DNA of 64,000 nucleotides from Frankineae bacterium MT45 (GCA_900100325.1 LT629697.1:744001-808000); one strand, 5' to 3'. Positions 26,896 through 36,761 are shown, counted from the first letter of the stretch. Notes: generated by a model from the sequence alone, not told the origin. A program made the numbers and translations.

Positions 26896-27100
26896 GGCGG
26901 TGCCCTCCTTCTCATTTCAAGTGGAATGTCGATTGCCGGCCGTTCGGTCAAGCGAACGCGTGTCAGCCGAGATAGTTAATGATTGTTCGACTGAAGAGTC
27001 AATGCAGATTGTTGATAAAACAACAGCGATTGGAACAGGCCGTACCCGAGTGGAATGCATCGGAATTCTGTAGTCAGAACGACCACAGTCGGGTGGGTGG

Positions 27101-28168
27101 CTACGAGTTGGTGAGCATTCTTTTCGGAGGCGTCAGCTTGGGCTCGGACCGGGCCGTGCCTAGACTCGTGACGATGGCGCGGGCAGTCGCTTCGACCGCT
27201 GGTACTGCTACCGAGTTGCCGAGCTGCTTCATCGCTTCGCGTTCAGGTACCGGGAACTTGAAGTCCGCCGGAAAGCCCTGCATCTGCAGGGCCTCATGGA
27301 CTCCGACGCGGCGGACCGACCCGTCGACCAGATAAGCATCCCAGGCGTGCGGCCGGCCATAGCGTTGTCCCCGACCTGACGCCATGATGGTGCGGCCGAT
27401 CGCCCGATGGCAGGACCCGCCGAAGACGTCGTCCATGCTCATCTCCAGCGGGACGGGCTCGGGGAACGCGAACGGCGTCATCGGGTCAGCGAAACCGACC
27501 ATGAACGCCCGAGCTCGAAGCTGCGGCAGCCCGAACTCGTAAGCCTTCACGACCCGGAGGTGAAACGAGTACCCCAGCTGCTTGGTCAGGGACCGTTCGA
27601 TGACCTTGATCGTCCGGCCCTTGTCGTGGCTCAGCAGCCCCCGCACGTTCTCCAGAAAGAAGGCCCGAGGTCGCTTGGCTTCCAAGAATCGGACAATCTC
27701 GAAGAACAGCGTGCCCCGAGGGTCATCGAAGCCGCGCCGCTTGCCTACCAGGCTGAAGGGCTGGCACGGAAAACCTGCGCACAGCACGTCGAAGGCGGGA
27801 ACCGAGTCGAGGTCGACAGCCCGGACGTCGGTCGCGAACTGGCTGCCGTTGAAGAGCTCCGGCGTCAGTGGCGCAAAGTTCGCCTCGTACGTCTGCCGAG
27901 CGGCAGGATCGTTCTCCGCGGCAAACACGACCTGCGCACCGGCTCGGTGAAACGCGAGGTGGAAACCACCCATGCCGGCGAACAGATCCGCCACTTGGAG
28001 TCGGGAGCGGCCCCGACTCGTCCGGCGAGTGGGTGGCCGCCGGCCCTTAGCAGGAGCCGCATTGGTCGGGCGCGCAATGCCACGGGTCCTGGCCGGCTGC
28101 GTCGGCGCCAGCCCCGCGTGCGCCGAGCGGTGTCTTCGTGATAAGACATGGTGGGACGGGTCAGGCAT
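27101..28168 (-). CDS. C5-cytosine DNA methyltransferase (element-borne)
   Basis: About 355 residues. Basic, arginine-rich N-terminal 60 residues, then m5C methyltransferase motifs: I VADLFAGMGGFHLAFHRAG, IV GFPCQPFSLVGKRRG with catalytic Cys, VI FFLENVRGLL, VIII QLRARAFMVGF, and X QLGNSVAVPAVEA. ATG at 28168 has AAAGGA 8 bases upstream and is preferred to an upstream start. No adjacent endonuclease gene was found, so it is an orphan that could protect the element. It is a different gene from the second C5 enzyme at 47.9 kb; the two differ clearly in motifs and length around motif VIII. Confidence 0.92.
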   Translation of the reverse strand: MPDPSHHVLSRRHRSAHAGLAPTQPARTRGIARPTNAAPAKGRRPPTRRTSRGRSRLQVADLFAGMGGFHLAFHRAGAQVVFAAENDPAARQTYEANFAPLTPELFNGSQFATDVRAVDLDSVPAFDVLCAGFPCQPFSLVGKRRGFDDPRGTLFFEIVRFLEAKRPRAFFLENVRGLLSHDKGRTIKVIERSLTKQLGYSFHLRVVKAYEFGLPQLRARAFMVGFADPMTPFAFPEPVPLEMSMDDVFGGSCHRAIGRTIMASGRGQRYGRPHAWDAYLVDGSVRRVGVHEALQMQGFPADFKFPVPEREAMKQLGNSVAVPAVEATARAIVTSLGTARSEPKLTPPKRMLTNS

Positions 28169-28322
28169 GTGAGTGTCCTTTCGGAGTGACGGGGCGCGGC
28201 AGTCCAGACGCGAAGCGGGCAACCGGCCGCCGCGGGGTGGAATGTCGATACGGATGTAGACGAGGCGCAGCGCTGACTGATTGGCAGCACTGGGGTGGCT
28301 CGGAATCTGGAGTACGTGCCGA

Positions 28323-28523
28323 CTACCAATCGCGGTTGTGTCGCCGGACAAGCAGCACTGCGGCGAGTACGAACGTTCCGATGCCGAGGATGACCAGCAG
28401 AGCGGCTGCGACGGCCTCAACGAGTCGCACCGCGACGTAGATTGCGGTCGCGCCGACGAGCAAGCTCAGGCAGATGCTCAGCAGCCTATCGACGATCGAC
28501 CGTGCACCTGGGGCGGTCACTCG
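28323..28523 (-). CDS. small two-helix membrane protein
   Basis: 66 residues, GTG start overlapping the preceding stop (GTGA). Two hydrophobic helices, LLSICLSLLVGATAIYVAV and ALLVILGIGTFVLAAVLLV, then a basic RRHNRDW tail. The longer in-frame upstream extension is low-complexity and was rejected. Third of a run of tightly linked small element genes, with 154 bases before the C5 methyltransferase. Confidence 0.6.
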   Translation of the reverse strand, partial: RVTAPGARSIVDRLLSICLSLLVGATAIYVAVRLVEAVAAALLVILGIGTFVLAAVLLVRRHNRDW

Positions 28524-28699
28524 TTCACTTTCAGTGCCGCGTTCGCATGCTCTGTCGCGAACCCGGCCAGAACCGCGCTGAGTTCCGGCCGGGCCTCGAC
28601 TACCCGATGCGGAAGCGAAGACGGTGCCGAAACGTACGCATTGCACCGGGCAAGAAATTCAGCGGTGCCCGGCACCGCTACGTCAGCCATAGCTGTCAT
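28517..28699 (-). CDS. small hypothetical protein
   Basis: 60 residues (MTAMADVAVPG to NAALKVNE), ATG at 28699; a longer version begins inside the upstream gene and was rejected. It overlaps the upstream membrane-protein gene by 17 bases and the downstream one by 7, so it is part of a coupled operon. No fold recognised. Confidence 0.5.
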   Translation of the reverse strand: MTAMADVAVPGTAEFLARCNAYVSAPSSLPHRVVEARPELSAVLAGFATEHANAALKVNE

Positions 28700-28901
28700 T
28701 GCCCACCCCGCGCGGCCCGAACATTTCGCTAATCGTGGCCTGCACGACTTTCTGCATCTGCAACTCAGCGTCAGACCGTCGGGCGTAGACCGCTCGCCGG
28801 CGAGCTGCCGTGCGGTCGTCGTACAGGTTCGCCAGCCAGACGAAGACGACAAGACCTGCCACGACGATGAGACCACCGAGAATCAGCCAGAGCCACCACA
28901 T
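28683..28901 (-). CDS. small single-helix membrane protein
   Basis: 72 residues. Opens directly with a membrane helix (WWLWLILGGLIVVAGLVVFVWLANL), then a basic amphipathic cytoplasmic part (YDDRTAARRRAVYARRSDAE). ATG lies 1 base past the upstream stop. Probably translated from the same message as its neighbours; role unknown. Confidence 0.65.
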   Translation of the reverse strand: MWWLWLILGGLIVVAGLVVFVWLANLYDDRTAARRRAVYARRSDAELQMQKVVQATISEMFGPRGVGNDSYG

Positions 28902-28902
28902 C

Positions 28903-29232
28903 TCAGAGCCGCCGCAGGTCGGTCGCCGTATCCATGATGATCTGACTCATGCCAAGCGCTCCGATGTCGGCCAAGCCCTGAAGACGCGAGGCAGCCAAAG
29001 GCACAGCCTGGGCCAGCTGCTGCTCTACCTGCGTCATGAATGCGACGCCCTGCAGCCCGCGCTGTGTGACTGCGGCCATCGCATCGACCTTGGTAGCGTT
29101 GACCTCAGCTTGCGCCTCGATCTTGGCCACCGCCAGGCTTGTGCCGCCCTGGATACGAGCGAGGCCTCGATCGACTTGGCGACTCAAGCCGAAGCTTGCG
29201 CCTGCACCTCGATACTGTTCAATGCTGGACAT
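28903..29232 (-). CDS. helical hypothetical protein, first gene of small-protein operon
   Basis: 109 residues, alanine/glutamine-rich and apparently all helical (QVDRGLARIQGG, AKIEAQAEVNATKVDAM, EQQLAQAVPLAASRLQGLAD). The ATG has GAGGAAGAG just upstream. First of four coupled small genes (29232 down to 28323), transcribed divergently from the gene at 29404. Resembles short helical proteins seen on actinobacterial integrative elements; family not identified. Confidence 0.65.
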   Translation of the reverse strand: MSSIEQYRGAGASFGLSRQVDRGLARIQGGTSLAVAKIEAQAEVNATKVDAMAAVTQRGLQGVAFMTQVEQQLAQAVPLAASRLQGLADIGALGMSQIIMDTATDLRRL

Positions 29233-29403
29233 CTCTTCCTCCGTAGTCTCGTGGAATCGCGAACGAGGTCAGGACCGAAAGTCTCGGATGGGCGTGGTAC
29301 TCGGTCGAAGACTGGTGCTGACCTCACGATCGACGCTAAGTTGCCAGCCGATGGCCGAAGGCTGATCGAGCGATAGTTGGAAGAAAGTTGGAAGGGAAAC
29401 GTC

Positions 29404-30369
29404 GTGCCGACACCGAACGCATCGGCTTCACGTCGATCGTCTGCTGATGCTGACATCACCCGCGCCCTTGAGGACGAGCTGCTGCTCATGAGGAAAGGCC
29501 CGGGCTTCACGCCGCTGCGCTTCGCGAAGGCCCCAATCTTGACGTACGTGCTCGGCGGGGAGTTGCAGCCGTTCGGGCTCGTGCGGGAGCGACTCGTCTC
29601 CGCCATTCGATCTTTGCGCGAACCCGCTGGCGATCTCATGCTCGCAGTCTTCGGGCTCAGCGAGGAGACCGCGGGAGTCCGGTCGCTCGGCGAACGCCGC
29701 AGTATCTACGGGGCAACAATCAAACGGAGTGCCGCGACGGTCGCCGATCTTGAAGCGCCGGCGCTTGAGCAGCTTCGGCTCCAGCTGGTCACTGGCTGGT
29801 ATCCGAAGTCGCCGCTCACCGTCCGTGTGCCGGAATCGCACAATGGCGTTGTTCAGGAGTCGGTCAGCATCCGGACGGTGATCAAGGATGGCACGTGGCA
29901 GGAAACGCGGGAGCGCTATCGGCTGTTTGCGGCATTCGATGAGGCCGAGTACCTGACGATTAGCAGCTCGTTTCCAGGTCGACCTGTCCCGGACGGTGAC
30001 TTCACTGTTCGGACTGAACGAGTCAACGACAGCTACAGCCACCAGTTTTGGCATCGGACGCCAATGCGGCGCGGGAACTTTTACAACCTGAGCTTCCGGC
30101 TGGTCCCAGACCCGGAGTACGGGGATCCGGGATTGCTAACAGAGGAGAGCCGCGCCTTTCACGAGCCAACCCGACACGCCAGCTTCGAAGCGGTCTTTCT
30201 CGGTCGACTGCCTCGGACTCTGTGGAGCTATGAGCGGCTCACATTTTTTGAGCGTCCCGGTCTCGCGGGGACCGACACGCGGCTGGGTTTGACGAATCGT
30301 GGCTCATGTCGGGCGAAATTCTATGATCTGTACGGCGGTCTATTCCACGGTATCGCCTGGAAGTGGTGA
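29404..30369 (+). CDS. hypothetical protein, predicted beta-rich C-terminal domain
   Basis: About 321 residues; GTG at 29404 with GGAAGGG 8 bases upstream is preferred to a TTG at 29377. The N-terminal third is helical (ADADITRALEDELLLMRKG, LVRERLVSAIRSLREPAGDLMLAVFGL). The rest has many aromatic/beta motifs such as HQFWHRTPMRRGNFYNLSFRL and FEAVFLGRLPRTLWSYERLTFFER. Not recognised. The beta-rich half superficially resembles the C-terminal part of the two-TM protein at 39.85 kb in being a ligand-type sandwich, but I see no real similarity. Divergent from the small-protein operon. Confidence 0.6.
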   Translation: MPTPNASASRRSSADADITRALEDELLLMRKGPGFTPLRFAKAPILTYVLGGELQPFGLVRERLVSAIRSLREPAGDLMLAVFGLSEETAGVRSLGERRSIYGATIKRSAATVADLEAPALEQLRLQLVTGWYPKSPLTVRVPESHNGVVQESVSIRTVIKDGTWQETRERYRLFAAFDEAEYLTISSSFPGRPVPDGDFTVRTERVNDSYSHQFWHRTPMRRGNFYNLSFRLVPDPEYGDPGLLTEESRAFHEPTRHASFEAVFLGRLPRTLWSYERLTFFERPGLAGTDTRLGLTNRGSCRAKFYDLYGGLFHGIAWKW

Positions 30370-30646
30370 CTGTGCATTGCCGCACACTATTCGAACGGGC
30401 ACAGGAGTCTGTCAACGATGCGCTGTACATTAGCGCCGCTGCAAAGGGGGTTACCTGGCGGTAGCCGTTGAATCGCGAGGACTTTATGATCGCGCGCGCC
30501 AGCAGATGATTAGATGCGTCACCTCGGCGACGGTAATGGTCCGTCGCACTCCTACTTCGCGAGAACCAGCACCTCTAACCACGGGTGTGGACGTATCCTA
30601 CCTGCTGACCCAACGACAGGACATCCAATTGCAGTACGCCTGAAAT
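30370..30646. other. non-coding interval between element and secretion operon
   Basis: 277 bases between a plus-strand gene end and the stop of the DUF4407 gene. No RNA gene, tRNA fragment or clear terminator was found, and no copy of the 18.7-kb att sequence. It is the possible right-hand limit of the integrase element. Confidence 0.4.
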
Positions 30647-32410
30647 TTAGTCGTGTTCAAACGCTCGCGATGGTTCGGGAGTTGCGACGATAGGGTCGGG
30701 GTCCAAATCGCGCGATCTCAAATTGTCAGGAAGGACGTAAGGATCACGAATCTGCTGGCTTCGCGGGGGCCAGAACGGCCAAAACCGCTTTCGATGACCG
30801 ATCCGGTTGCCAAAGATCATCGCACGCAACTTCTCATCCTCGGTCGACGCGCGAGCCTCCGCGGCAGCCAACAAGAACTCCGCTCCGACCGCACTGCGCT
30901 GCGCCTTTCGCCACGTTGCGCGGGACTCCAATCGTGCGCCGACGTGAATAAGCTGACCGTCAAGCATTTCCGTAGTTCGGGCACGCGAAATCTCCTCGAT
31001 CGCGGCATCCAACTCGTCGTACGGTCGACGCTCACGAAGCGAGAACATCATTTTCATAACGATGGGGAGGACCTCAATTAGAAAAAAAAGCGTCTTAAAC
31101 GCCGCTACATACGGTCCAGCCGGAGTCGGCTCATAGACGAGTCGTTGTGCCGAACAGGCTAGGCCCGCCCATCCATGGGAACATGGGGCGATCTTAACGA
31201 TCGGCGTGACATCTGGATTCGTGTCGTCCTCCAATGCGCCAAGCGCCTGATTACGAATCAATATACCTTTAATCTTCCCTAGGGGTGAATTGAGCTGTCC
31301 AAGGTCAGTGGCCAGGTTGTCGTCGAGTTTCTTGATTTGTGCCTGGAGTTTCGCAATCGTCGCTTGTGTCGCCTTGTCACCGCTCAGTGCCGCCTTACGA
31401 GAACTGAGTCGACTCTGCAGTGACGTCAGATCATTGCTGTCGGTGCTCGCCGCAGTCTCCCATTGATTTTGAATTGCGACGTCAGTCTGATAGCTCTCTC
31501 CATTTGTCCCGGGTATACCAGAAGTGCATATCCCATTTGGTGGAGCGTCATCACTAACGAACGTAAAGCACCTCCTGTAGCCGTCACGCTCGGTCGCCAC
31601 CACAGTGTCCATGGTGTTCACATCCGCCTGCTTCTTAGCGAGCTTTGGCTTCAGCGCGTTGATCTTAGTCGTGAGATCGCCAACCGTGGGATCAAGGCTG
31701 CCGTCGTACGAATCTATTGCAGCCTGTAGCGATGCCTTCTTGCTGTCGTGGGTCGTCTTGAGTGCCTTCGTCAACACAGATTGTTGCGACGTTCGTATAT
31801 CACTGGCCACAGATTGAATCTCATTCGCGAAAATGTAGAACAATGCCGCTTGCGCGAATAAGTAGCTGGTGCATATAGCGATGAGGATACGGACAAATCC
31901 GCGGCGAAAGACACGAAATGTTGCAGCAAGCCGTTCACGGTGCGACGGTCGAACGACATCACGCACCATGATATCAAACCAAGAGGCGTCGGCCTTGGGA
32001 TTCCATAGCGCCGCAAGCACTTTCGGGGGAAACCTGTACGGGTTCAGCGGTGGCTTGATGAGGAGCCTGTCAAGCGTCAGTGTGAAGGCGAAAACAACAA
32101 GGCCGCCGACCACCGTCTGGATATCCCGAACTACTGCACCCCTCAGTAGAAAGCCGACTGTCGCGTAGCCAAGGAAGCCGGCAACAATGCTCGTAAACAG
32201 CATCGTGGAGCCGAGGACGAGAAAAACCCGTTCCTCACTCGGCGGAACTAGTTTGAGCATGCGGCTGTCACCGCCTGCTAGCCAAACCAGTACGCGTGCC
32301 ATTGGACCGCGCCGCTTTTTACGTAAGAATGAAAGGAGCTGGGCGTGCGAAAGGGCCGCGAACGGCTCCTCGGTAATTGCATCGCGCGGGTCCTGCGAAG
32401 TTGGACTCAT
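30647..32410 (-). CDS. DUF4407 membrane protein with extracytoplasmic coiled coil
   Basis: 587 residues. The DUF4407 start ARVLVWLAGGDSRMLKLVPPSEER is followed by membrane helices (ERVFLVLGSTMLFTSIVAGF, VVGGLVVFAFTLTLD, RILIAICTSYLFAQAALFYIF). A large loop of about 250 residues (about 205-440) follows with coiled-coil heptads and four cysteines (RRCFTF, GICTS, APCSHG, LACSAQ) that could form disulfides outside the cell, then a last helix (FKTLFFLIEVLPIVMKMMF) and a cytoplasmic tail. Its ATG overlaps the EssC-like stop by 4 bases, so it is the last gene of the secretion operon. A membrane partner of the ATPase is the natural inference. Confidence 0.85.
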   Translation of the reverse strand: MSPTSQDPRDAITEEPFAALSHAQLLSFLRKKRRGPMARVLVWLAGGDSRMLKLVPPSEERVFLVLGSTMLFTSIVAGFLGYATVGFLLRGAVVRDIQTVVGGLVVFAFTLTLDRLLIKPPLNPYRFPPKVLAALWNPKADASWFDIMVRDVVRPSHRERLAATFRVFRRGFVRILIAICTSYLFAQAALFYIFANEIQSVASDIRTSQQSVLTKALKTTHDSKKASLQAAIDSYDGSLDPTVGDLTTKINALKPKLAKKQADVNTMDTVVATERDGYRRCFTFVSDDAPPNGICTSGIPGTNGESYQTDVAIQNQWETAASTDSNDLTSLQSRLSSRKAALSGDKATQATIAKLQAQIKKLDDNLATDLGQLNSPLGKIKGILIRNQALGALEDDTNPDVTPIVKIAPCSHGWAGLACSAQRLVYEPTPAGPYVAAFKTLFFLIEVLPIVMKMMFSLRERRPYDELDAAIEEISRARTTEMLDGQLIHVGARLESRATWRKAQRSAVGAEFLLAAAEARASTEDEKLRAMIFGNRIGHRKRFWPFWPPRSQQIRDPYVLPDNLRSRDLDPDPIVATPEPSRAFEHD

Positions 32411-35400
32411 ATGGATCGACCGCCGACCGCGACATGCCCCTCATGTCGTACACCATCCGCAAATGCGTACCCCTGACCGGGGGCATAGTGGCGCCCTGGT
32501 CGAGCAGCAAAGGCCGTGTGAAGTGTTCCGCGGAACAAGCCCAATTCAGCGCTCACGGTGTCGGCATCGGGCGGATCCAGCATGATGAAATTCCCCTCGA
32601 TTCGCCGAAGCCGATCACTTAAGCGGTTGGTAGGCGAGACTTTACCCTGCAATACTGAGATCGGCCCACTTGCCAGCACCTGGGCATCCAGCACTGTCAG
32701 TAGTCGCGATAGCGCATCGATGAAACTCAGGGAGACAAAGCCAAGGCGATCCGCCAGGTACTCCATCTGGTCGATATCGAAAATCGCGATACGTCCGGCT
32801 TTAACGCAATGCGACTGGATGAGACGTATAGCCTCACCGTGATCAGCTAGCGAGCCAACCCCATCGGAACGCGATCGATCAGCAGCCTGTCGGATGTGCT
32901 CTGTTAAATCGAACCAATGATCACCACCGACAGGCCCAGCTGATGAGCACGAAATATACGGAATAGTGGTGGAAGTCGAAGAATATATGGCCCGTCCCAC
33001 GACGTCCAGGGCCTCGCGAATGCCGGATCTCTGTGACCCGACGACTGCGAGGCTTCGCTTGAGCTCCATGTCGACAGGCCGATGTATGACATCATCAAAG
33101 AACACTCGATACGTACTTGGTCTATTTTTGGACACCGCCGACATCAGATCGTGGACACGTTCCGCGGGCGCGATGCCAAGAACTTCATCAGGATCTGTTC
33201 GAGACTCAACGCAACGCGCTCGGGTTGGCAGTTGGAAAACCCTCGATAGAACTTGTTCTTCGTCAACAAAGATGCGGCTTCCGTCGCTCCTCAGTTGGTA
33301 GGTGAACCGAAACGCTCGTCTGAGATCGTCATCCAATTCAATGCGATCGTCTGTAGTGGCCACGAAATAGATGCCGGCTCGCGAGGCCGCCGCGACGAGA
33401 ACGCTTAGCTGCGGGAGAATCTGTCGCGCCGTCGGATCTCCAAAAATGAGATCGATACGATCGATTAGGACGAGTACGGGTCGTGCGTCAGACGGGCGTT
33501 CGGACAATTGCGCCACCAGTGTATCAAGATTTGAGGCGAGACTTGCCGATATGTGCCACGCCCACTTTCCCTCCACATATCCATCGAGGAGATCGTAGAG
33601 ATCGGATGATCCGCTCGCGTCGATCGTGACCAAACTGGGTGCGACTGAGTGTTGGATCGCGCTGAGGGCCGTAACAGCTAGAAGGTGAGTACGCCCAGAC
33701 TTCGATGATCCACTTACCAGAACTGCTCCGGCTCCAAGGTCCAGTTCGGCGTCCGTCTGCTTCAGCTGCCGAGGCATGTCCCGGACGCCAATATTGAGCC
33801 GATCACCCAAGGTCGAAGAACGCCCAATGGGCATCGCGATGCGGTCCTTGGCAAGCTCCGTCAACGCGGGCAACAGGACCGGCTGGCGAAGCCACTCGGG
33901 CTGGTCATCTGAGGGCACGATTGGCCCCGTCCCGTAGACGGCTTTCAGCGCCTCAACGGTGGCAGCGTCGTCCGAACGTTCCTGCCCTCCTTCCGCTATC
34001 CGGCCGATCTGCGTGCCGTCATACAGTATCCGAGCCGCCGATACTGGTTTGATCTGTGCTCCATAAATGGATTTTGACTGGGTGTAGCCAGATTGGAACT
34101 CGATGATCTCACCGGAGTCGAGGCGAGCAAAGGCCCTCCCCTTGAGGTCTCGGGGTATACCTGCCGCCGAGTCCTCGCCTATAACGGCGGCGCTCTCCCG
34201 AGCGTCGAGCGTCCTCAGGCATAGTCGAGCGTTGACATTGGCACGTACTTCTTCACTGACGACCGTCTTGGGCGACTGCGTAGCCAGTATGAGGTGAACG
34301 CCTTGTGAGCGCCCCCGCGCTGCGATGTCGAGAATCGCTTTTTGACGACTACGGTTCGTGCCAGCTGAAAAACCACCGAACTCATCAATCACGACTAGTA
34401 GCCGTGCGAGCGCATTGCCTGTGGTCTTTCGATATTTTTCGTAGTCGCCCTCATAGTCCGCAAGCAATTCCTGACGGCGCTCAAGTTCTGCAGTGAGAAA
34501 GTCGATGCAACGATCGACGTCATCTTCGCCGAGGTTGCTTACGAAGCCAATTTGGTGGGCCAGTGGCCGCAAGGTCTTGAGAGAGGCACCCCCCTTGTAG
34601 TCGATAAGCAGTACACGAAACTCCGTTGGCTTGTACCTCGCCGCTAAGGACAGAACCATAGTTCGAATCAATTCGCTCTTACCTGACCCGGTCGTTCCGC
34701 CGATAAGTAGGTGGGGGCCTGCATCGACTAGGTCCAGCTCGAACAGGCCGGTCGCTGTCTCGCCCAGAACGGAAACAAGAGACGAAACAGCCGACCGAGA
34801 CTGAGTCTCTGTCACGATTCGAGAGAGCGGCACATAGCTAGGAATACCTGCACTGATCGCATAGCCGCTGTTGTCGATTAGCGGCGCGGCACTACGTGCC
34901 AGCTCGAGGCGCGCAGTCGACTGCAAGGTGTCGAATGTTACATCCGTGCGCCGACCACGCGATATGTAGTCACCCACAAGGTCGCTCGCAAACGTCGCCT
35001 TCGCGCTGATCATGTTCGGAACTAGCGAACCCGACGAAAGCCATAGCGTTCGAACGCGGTTTGGATGAGCCAGGACTGTGCTGGCCAAAAGTGCCTGGCT
35101 AACGTGAGATGCGTCGTGCACTACGAGCAGAAGCAATTCGCTTGCTCGTTCGTCTACGGTCCGCTCAGTGAGCTTCTCTAACAACTCGTCCCCGGCCTGC
35201 CTGCCGAATCGAACCCGGTCCGGCGGTGCAAGGAGTGAGTGTGAACTGGCGTGCGGTAGGTAGCGGAGCCACGCATATTCGGAGGATATTGATTCAACAT
35301 CAGGCAGGCATGCAGCCAACTTGATGATACGTGGACTTGCGGTAACGAGGAGGCGAGCCAGAAATGCCGAAGCGACGGCAGCTAGCGCGGCCGAGTCATC

Positions 35401-36753
35401 ACAACTCATGGCCAGGTGATCATCTTGAACGCTGTGCTCGATGGGAACGTCAGGCACCATGCGCAGCCGGTCAGCGTGGTTCTGCAGCTCGGTGCGTTCG
35501 GGTGACGTCAGTTCTCCTGGGAATATTGCCTTCGCGTGCGATTCGTACACGCCATTCCCGATCGCCGCACGGCCGAAGGCCTCGGACGCGGGTCGACGAC
35601 TCCATAGTCTCCGGTCACGGTTTGCGTAGGCGCTGACCCCAAACTGCGACGCCGGATTCCGGACGCAGATGATGTCCGCGTCGAGACGTGCACGTTCATG
35701 AAGCTTGCCGAGTTCTGCGACCGTTTTGTCCTGCCACTGCGCCTGAGCTTGGTCCCACTCGTCAAGCTCATTGCGATGCTGATACAGTCGGTACACGATG
35801 CGACCAATGGGCAATACGACGTATAGGAGTCGCCACAGCTGAAATGATCCAAATGCGAACATGAGGCCAATGGCCATCACGAGCATCGATCCGTCTTGCA
35901 GTAGAATCTCCACGCGATCAAGTTTCGGTTCATCGCCCGCCGGCCGAGCCTGCATCTGGAGTGTGAACTCTTCTTCGAGCGGACTTTCCTCCTCAACCGA
36001 CAAGACCGTAACCGATACATACCCGTGACGGTTACGGATTGCTTCGTGGTCGGTTGCTCGCATTATTCGTATGCGTATAGGGTCGGCTGATTCGCCGTCT
36101 TCGTCGCGACGAATTGTGATCAGGCTACCGATATCAGCTTTCACGCCTCTACGGGGTATCCGCTCACCATTTAGTGTCGCCGTAACATCATCCGCGACAA
36201 CATTCACGAGTGCTGCCGGGGAGCCAGCCCGCTCGTCGGCGTGAATCGCCAACACTGGCTTGGCGTTTCCGTAATCCTCGCGCGGGGCAACCGAGATGAC
36301 TGTCGGTCCCACCGTACAGATCACGCGGGACTGAACATGACCTAGTCCATAGGCGCGACCGAGCAATGATCCAGAGATATGCACAAGGCGGATAACGTCG
36401 GTCGAAGCGAGGGCCGGTTCGGCTTCATGTTCTGATTCGACGTGGTCGGTGGCGTACAAGACCTGATGCTGAATGAGCTGCACGTCGCTTACGAGCGCAC
36501 CTCGTGGCAGCGGGAGGTTCGCATCGTCCATAAGCACGATTGGTTTGCCGGATACGCCGAGAACCCGGGCCAATTCAGCCTGCAGCTCGTCGACTGTAGC
36601 GCCAGGCTGAGTATCAACTCTGATCTGGATCGGCTCGGAACCTGAGGAGAGGTCTAGGCTCGATTGGCCAGCTTCATATCGAACCCAGATCGTTAGAGAA
36701 AGCCCTATATCCGGTGCGCTGTCTTGAACCTGGACGTCTGCCTGCGTCGACAA
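32407..36753 (-). CDS. EssC/EccC-like FtsK/SpoIIIE type VII secretion ATPase
   Basis: 1448 residues. Two beta-rich N-terminal domains (about 20-110, ubiquitin-like; 120-235, degenerate FHA-like, with TATLNGERIP), then one or two membrane helices (SMLVMAIGLMFAFGSFQLW, about 289-307), as in Firmicutes EssC. Three ATPase modules follow. The first is canonical (Walker A LLIGGTTGSGKSELI, about 682-696; Walker B LLVVIDEF; ATQSP). The second has GSSKSGRTHLL and the third GSQRSGIREAL, both lacking the canonical P-loop Lys, the usual pattern of pseudo- or regulatory ATPases. It is the motor of the operon that begins with WXG100 genes. Overlaps DUF4407 by 4 bases; 8 bases separate it from the immunity gene. 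Confidence 0.93.
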   Translation of the reverse strand: MSTQADVQVQDSAPDIGLSLTIWVRYEAGQSSLDLSSGSEPIQIRVDTQPGATVDELQAELARVLGVSGKPIVLMDDANLPLPRGALVSDVQLIQHQVLYATDHVESEHEAEPALASTDVIRLVHISGSLLGRAYGLGHVQSRVICTVGPTVISVAPREDYGNAKPVLAIHADERAGSPAALVNVVADDVTATLNGERIPRRGVKADIGSLITIRRDEDGESADPIRIRIMRATDHEAIRNRHGYVSVTVLSVEEESPLEEEFTLQMQARPAGDEPKLDRVEILLQDGSMLVMAIGLMFAFGSFQLWRLLYVVLPIGRIVYRLYQHRNELDEWDQAQAQWQDKTVAELGKLHERARLDADIICVRNPASQFGVSAYANRDRRLWSRRPASEAFGRAAIGNGVYESHAKAIFPGELTSPERTELQNHADRLRMVPDVPIEHSVQDDHLAMSCDDSAALAAVASAFLARLLVTASPRIIKLAACLPDVESISSEYAWLRYLPHASSHSLLAPPDRVRFGRQAGDELLEKLTERTVDERASELLLLVVHDASHVSQALLASTVLAHPNRVRTLWLSSGSLVPNMISAKATFASDLVGDYISRGRRTDVTFDTLQSTARLELARSAAPLIDNSGYAISAGIPSYVPLSRIVTETQSRSAVSSLVSVLGETATGLFELDLVDAGPHLLIGGTTGSGKSELIRTMVLSLAARYKPTEFRVLLIDYKGGASLKTLRPLAHQIGFVSNLGEDDVDRCIDFLTAELERRQELLADYEGDYEKYRKTTGNALARLLVVIDEFGGFSAGTNRSRQKAILDIAARGRSQGVHLILATQSPKTVVSEEVRANVNARLCLRTLDARESAAVIGEDSAAGIPRDLKGRAFARLDSGEIIEFQSGYTQSKSIYGAQIKPVSAARILYDGTQIGRIAEGGQERSDDAATVEALKAVYGTGPIVPSDDQPEWLRQPVLLPALTELAKDRIAMPIGRSSTLGDRLNIGVRDMPRQLKQTDAELDLGAGAVLVSGSSKSGRTHLLAVTALSAIQHSVAPSLVTIDASGSSDLYDLLDGYVEGKWAWHISASLASNLDTLVAQLSERPSDARPVLVLIDRIDLIFGDPTARQILPQLSVLVAAASRAGIYFVATTDDRIELDDDLRRAFRFTYQLRSDGSRIFVDEEQVLSRVFQLPTRARCVESRTDPDEVLGIAPAERVHDLMSAVSKNRPSTYRVFFDDVIHRPVDMELKRSLAVVGSQRSGIREALDVVGRAIYSSTSTTIPYISCSSAGPVGGDHWFDLTEHIRQAADRSRSDGVGSLADHGEAIRLIQSHCVKAGRIAIFDIDQMEYLADRLGFVSLSFIDALSRLLTVLDAQVLASGPISVLQGKVSPTNRLSDRLRRIEGNFIMLDPPDADTVSAELGLFRGTLHTAFAARPGRHYAPGQGYAFADGVRHEGHVAVGGRSI

Positions 36754-36761
36754 AGGAGGAT

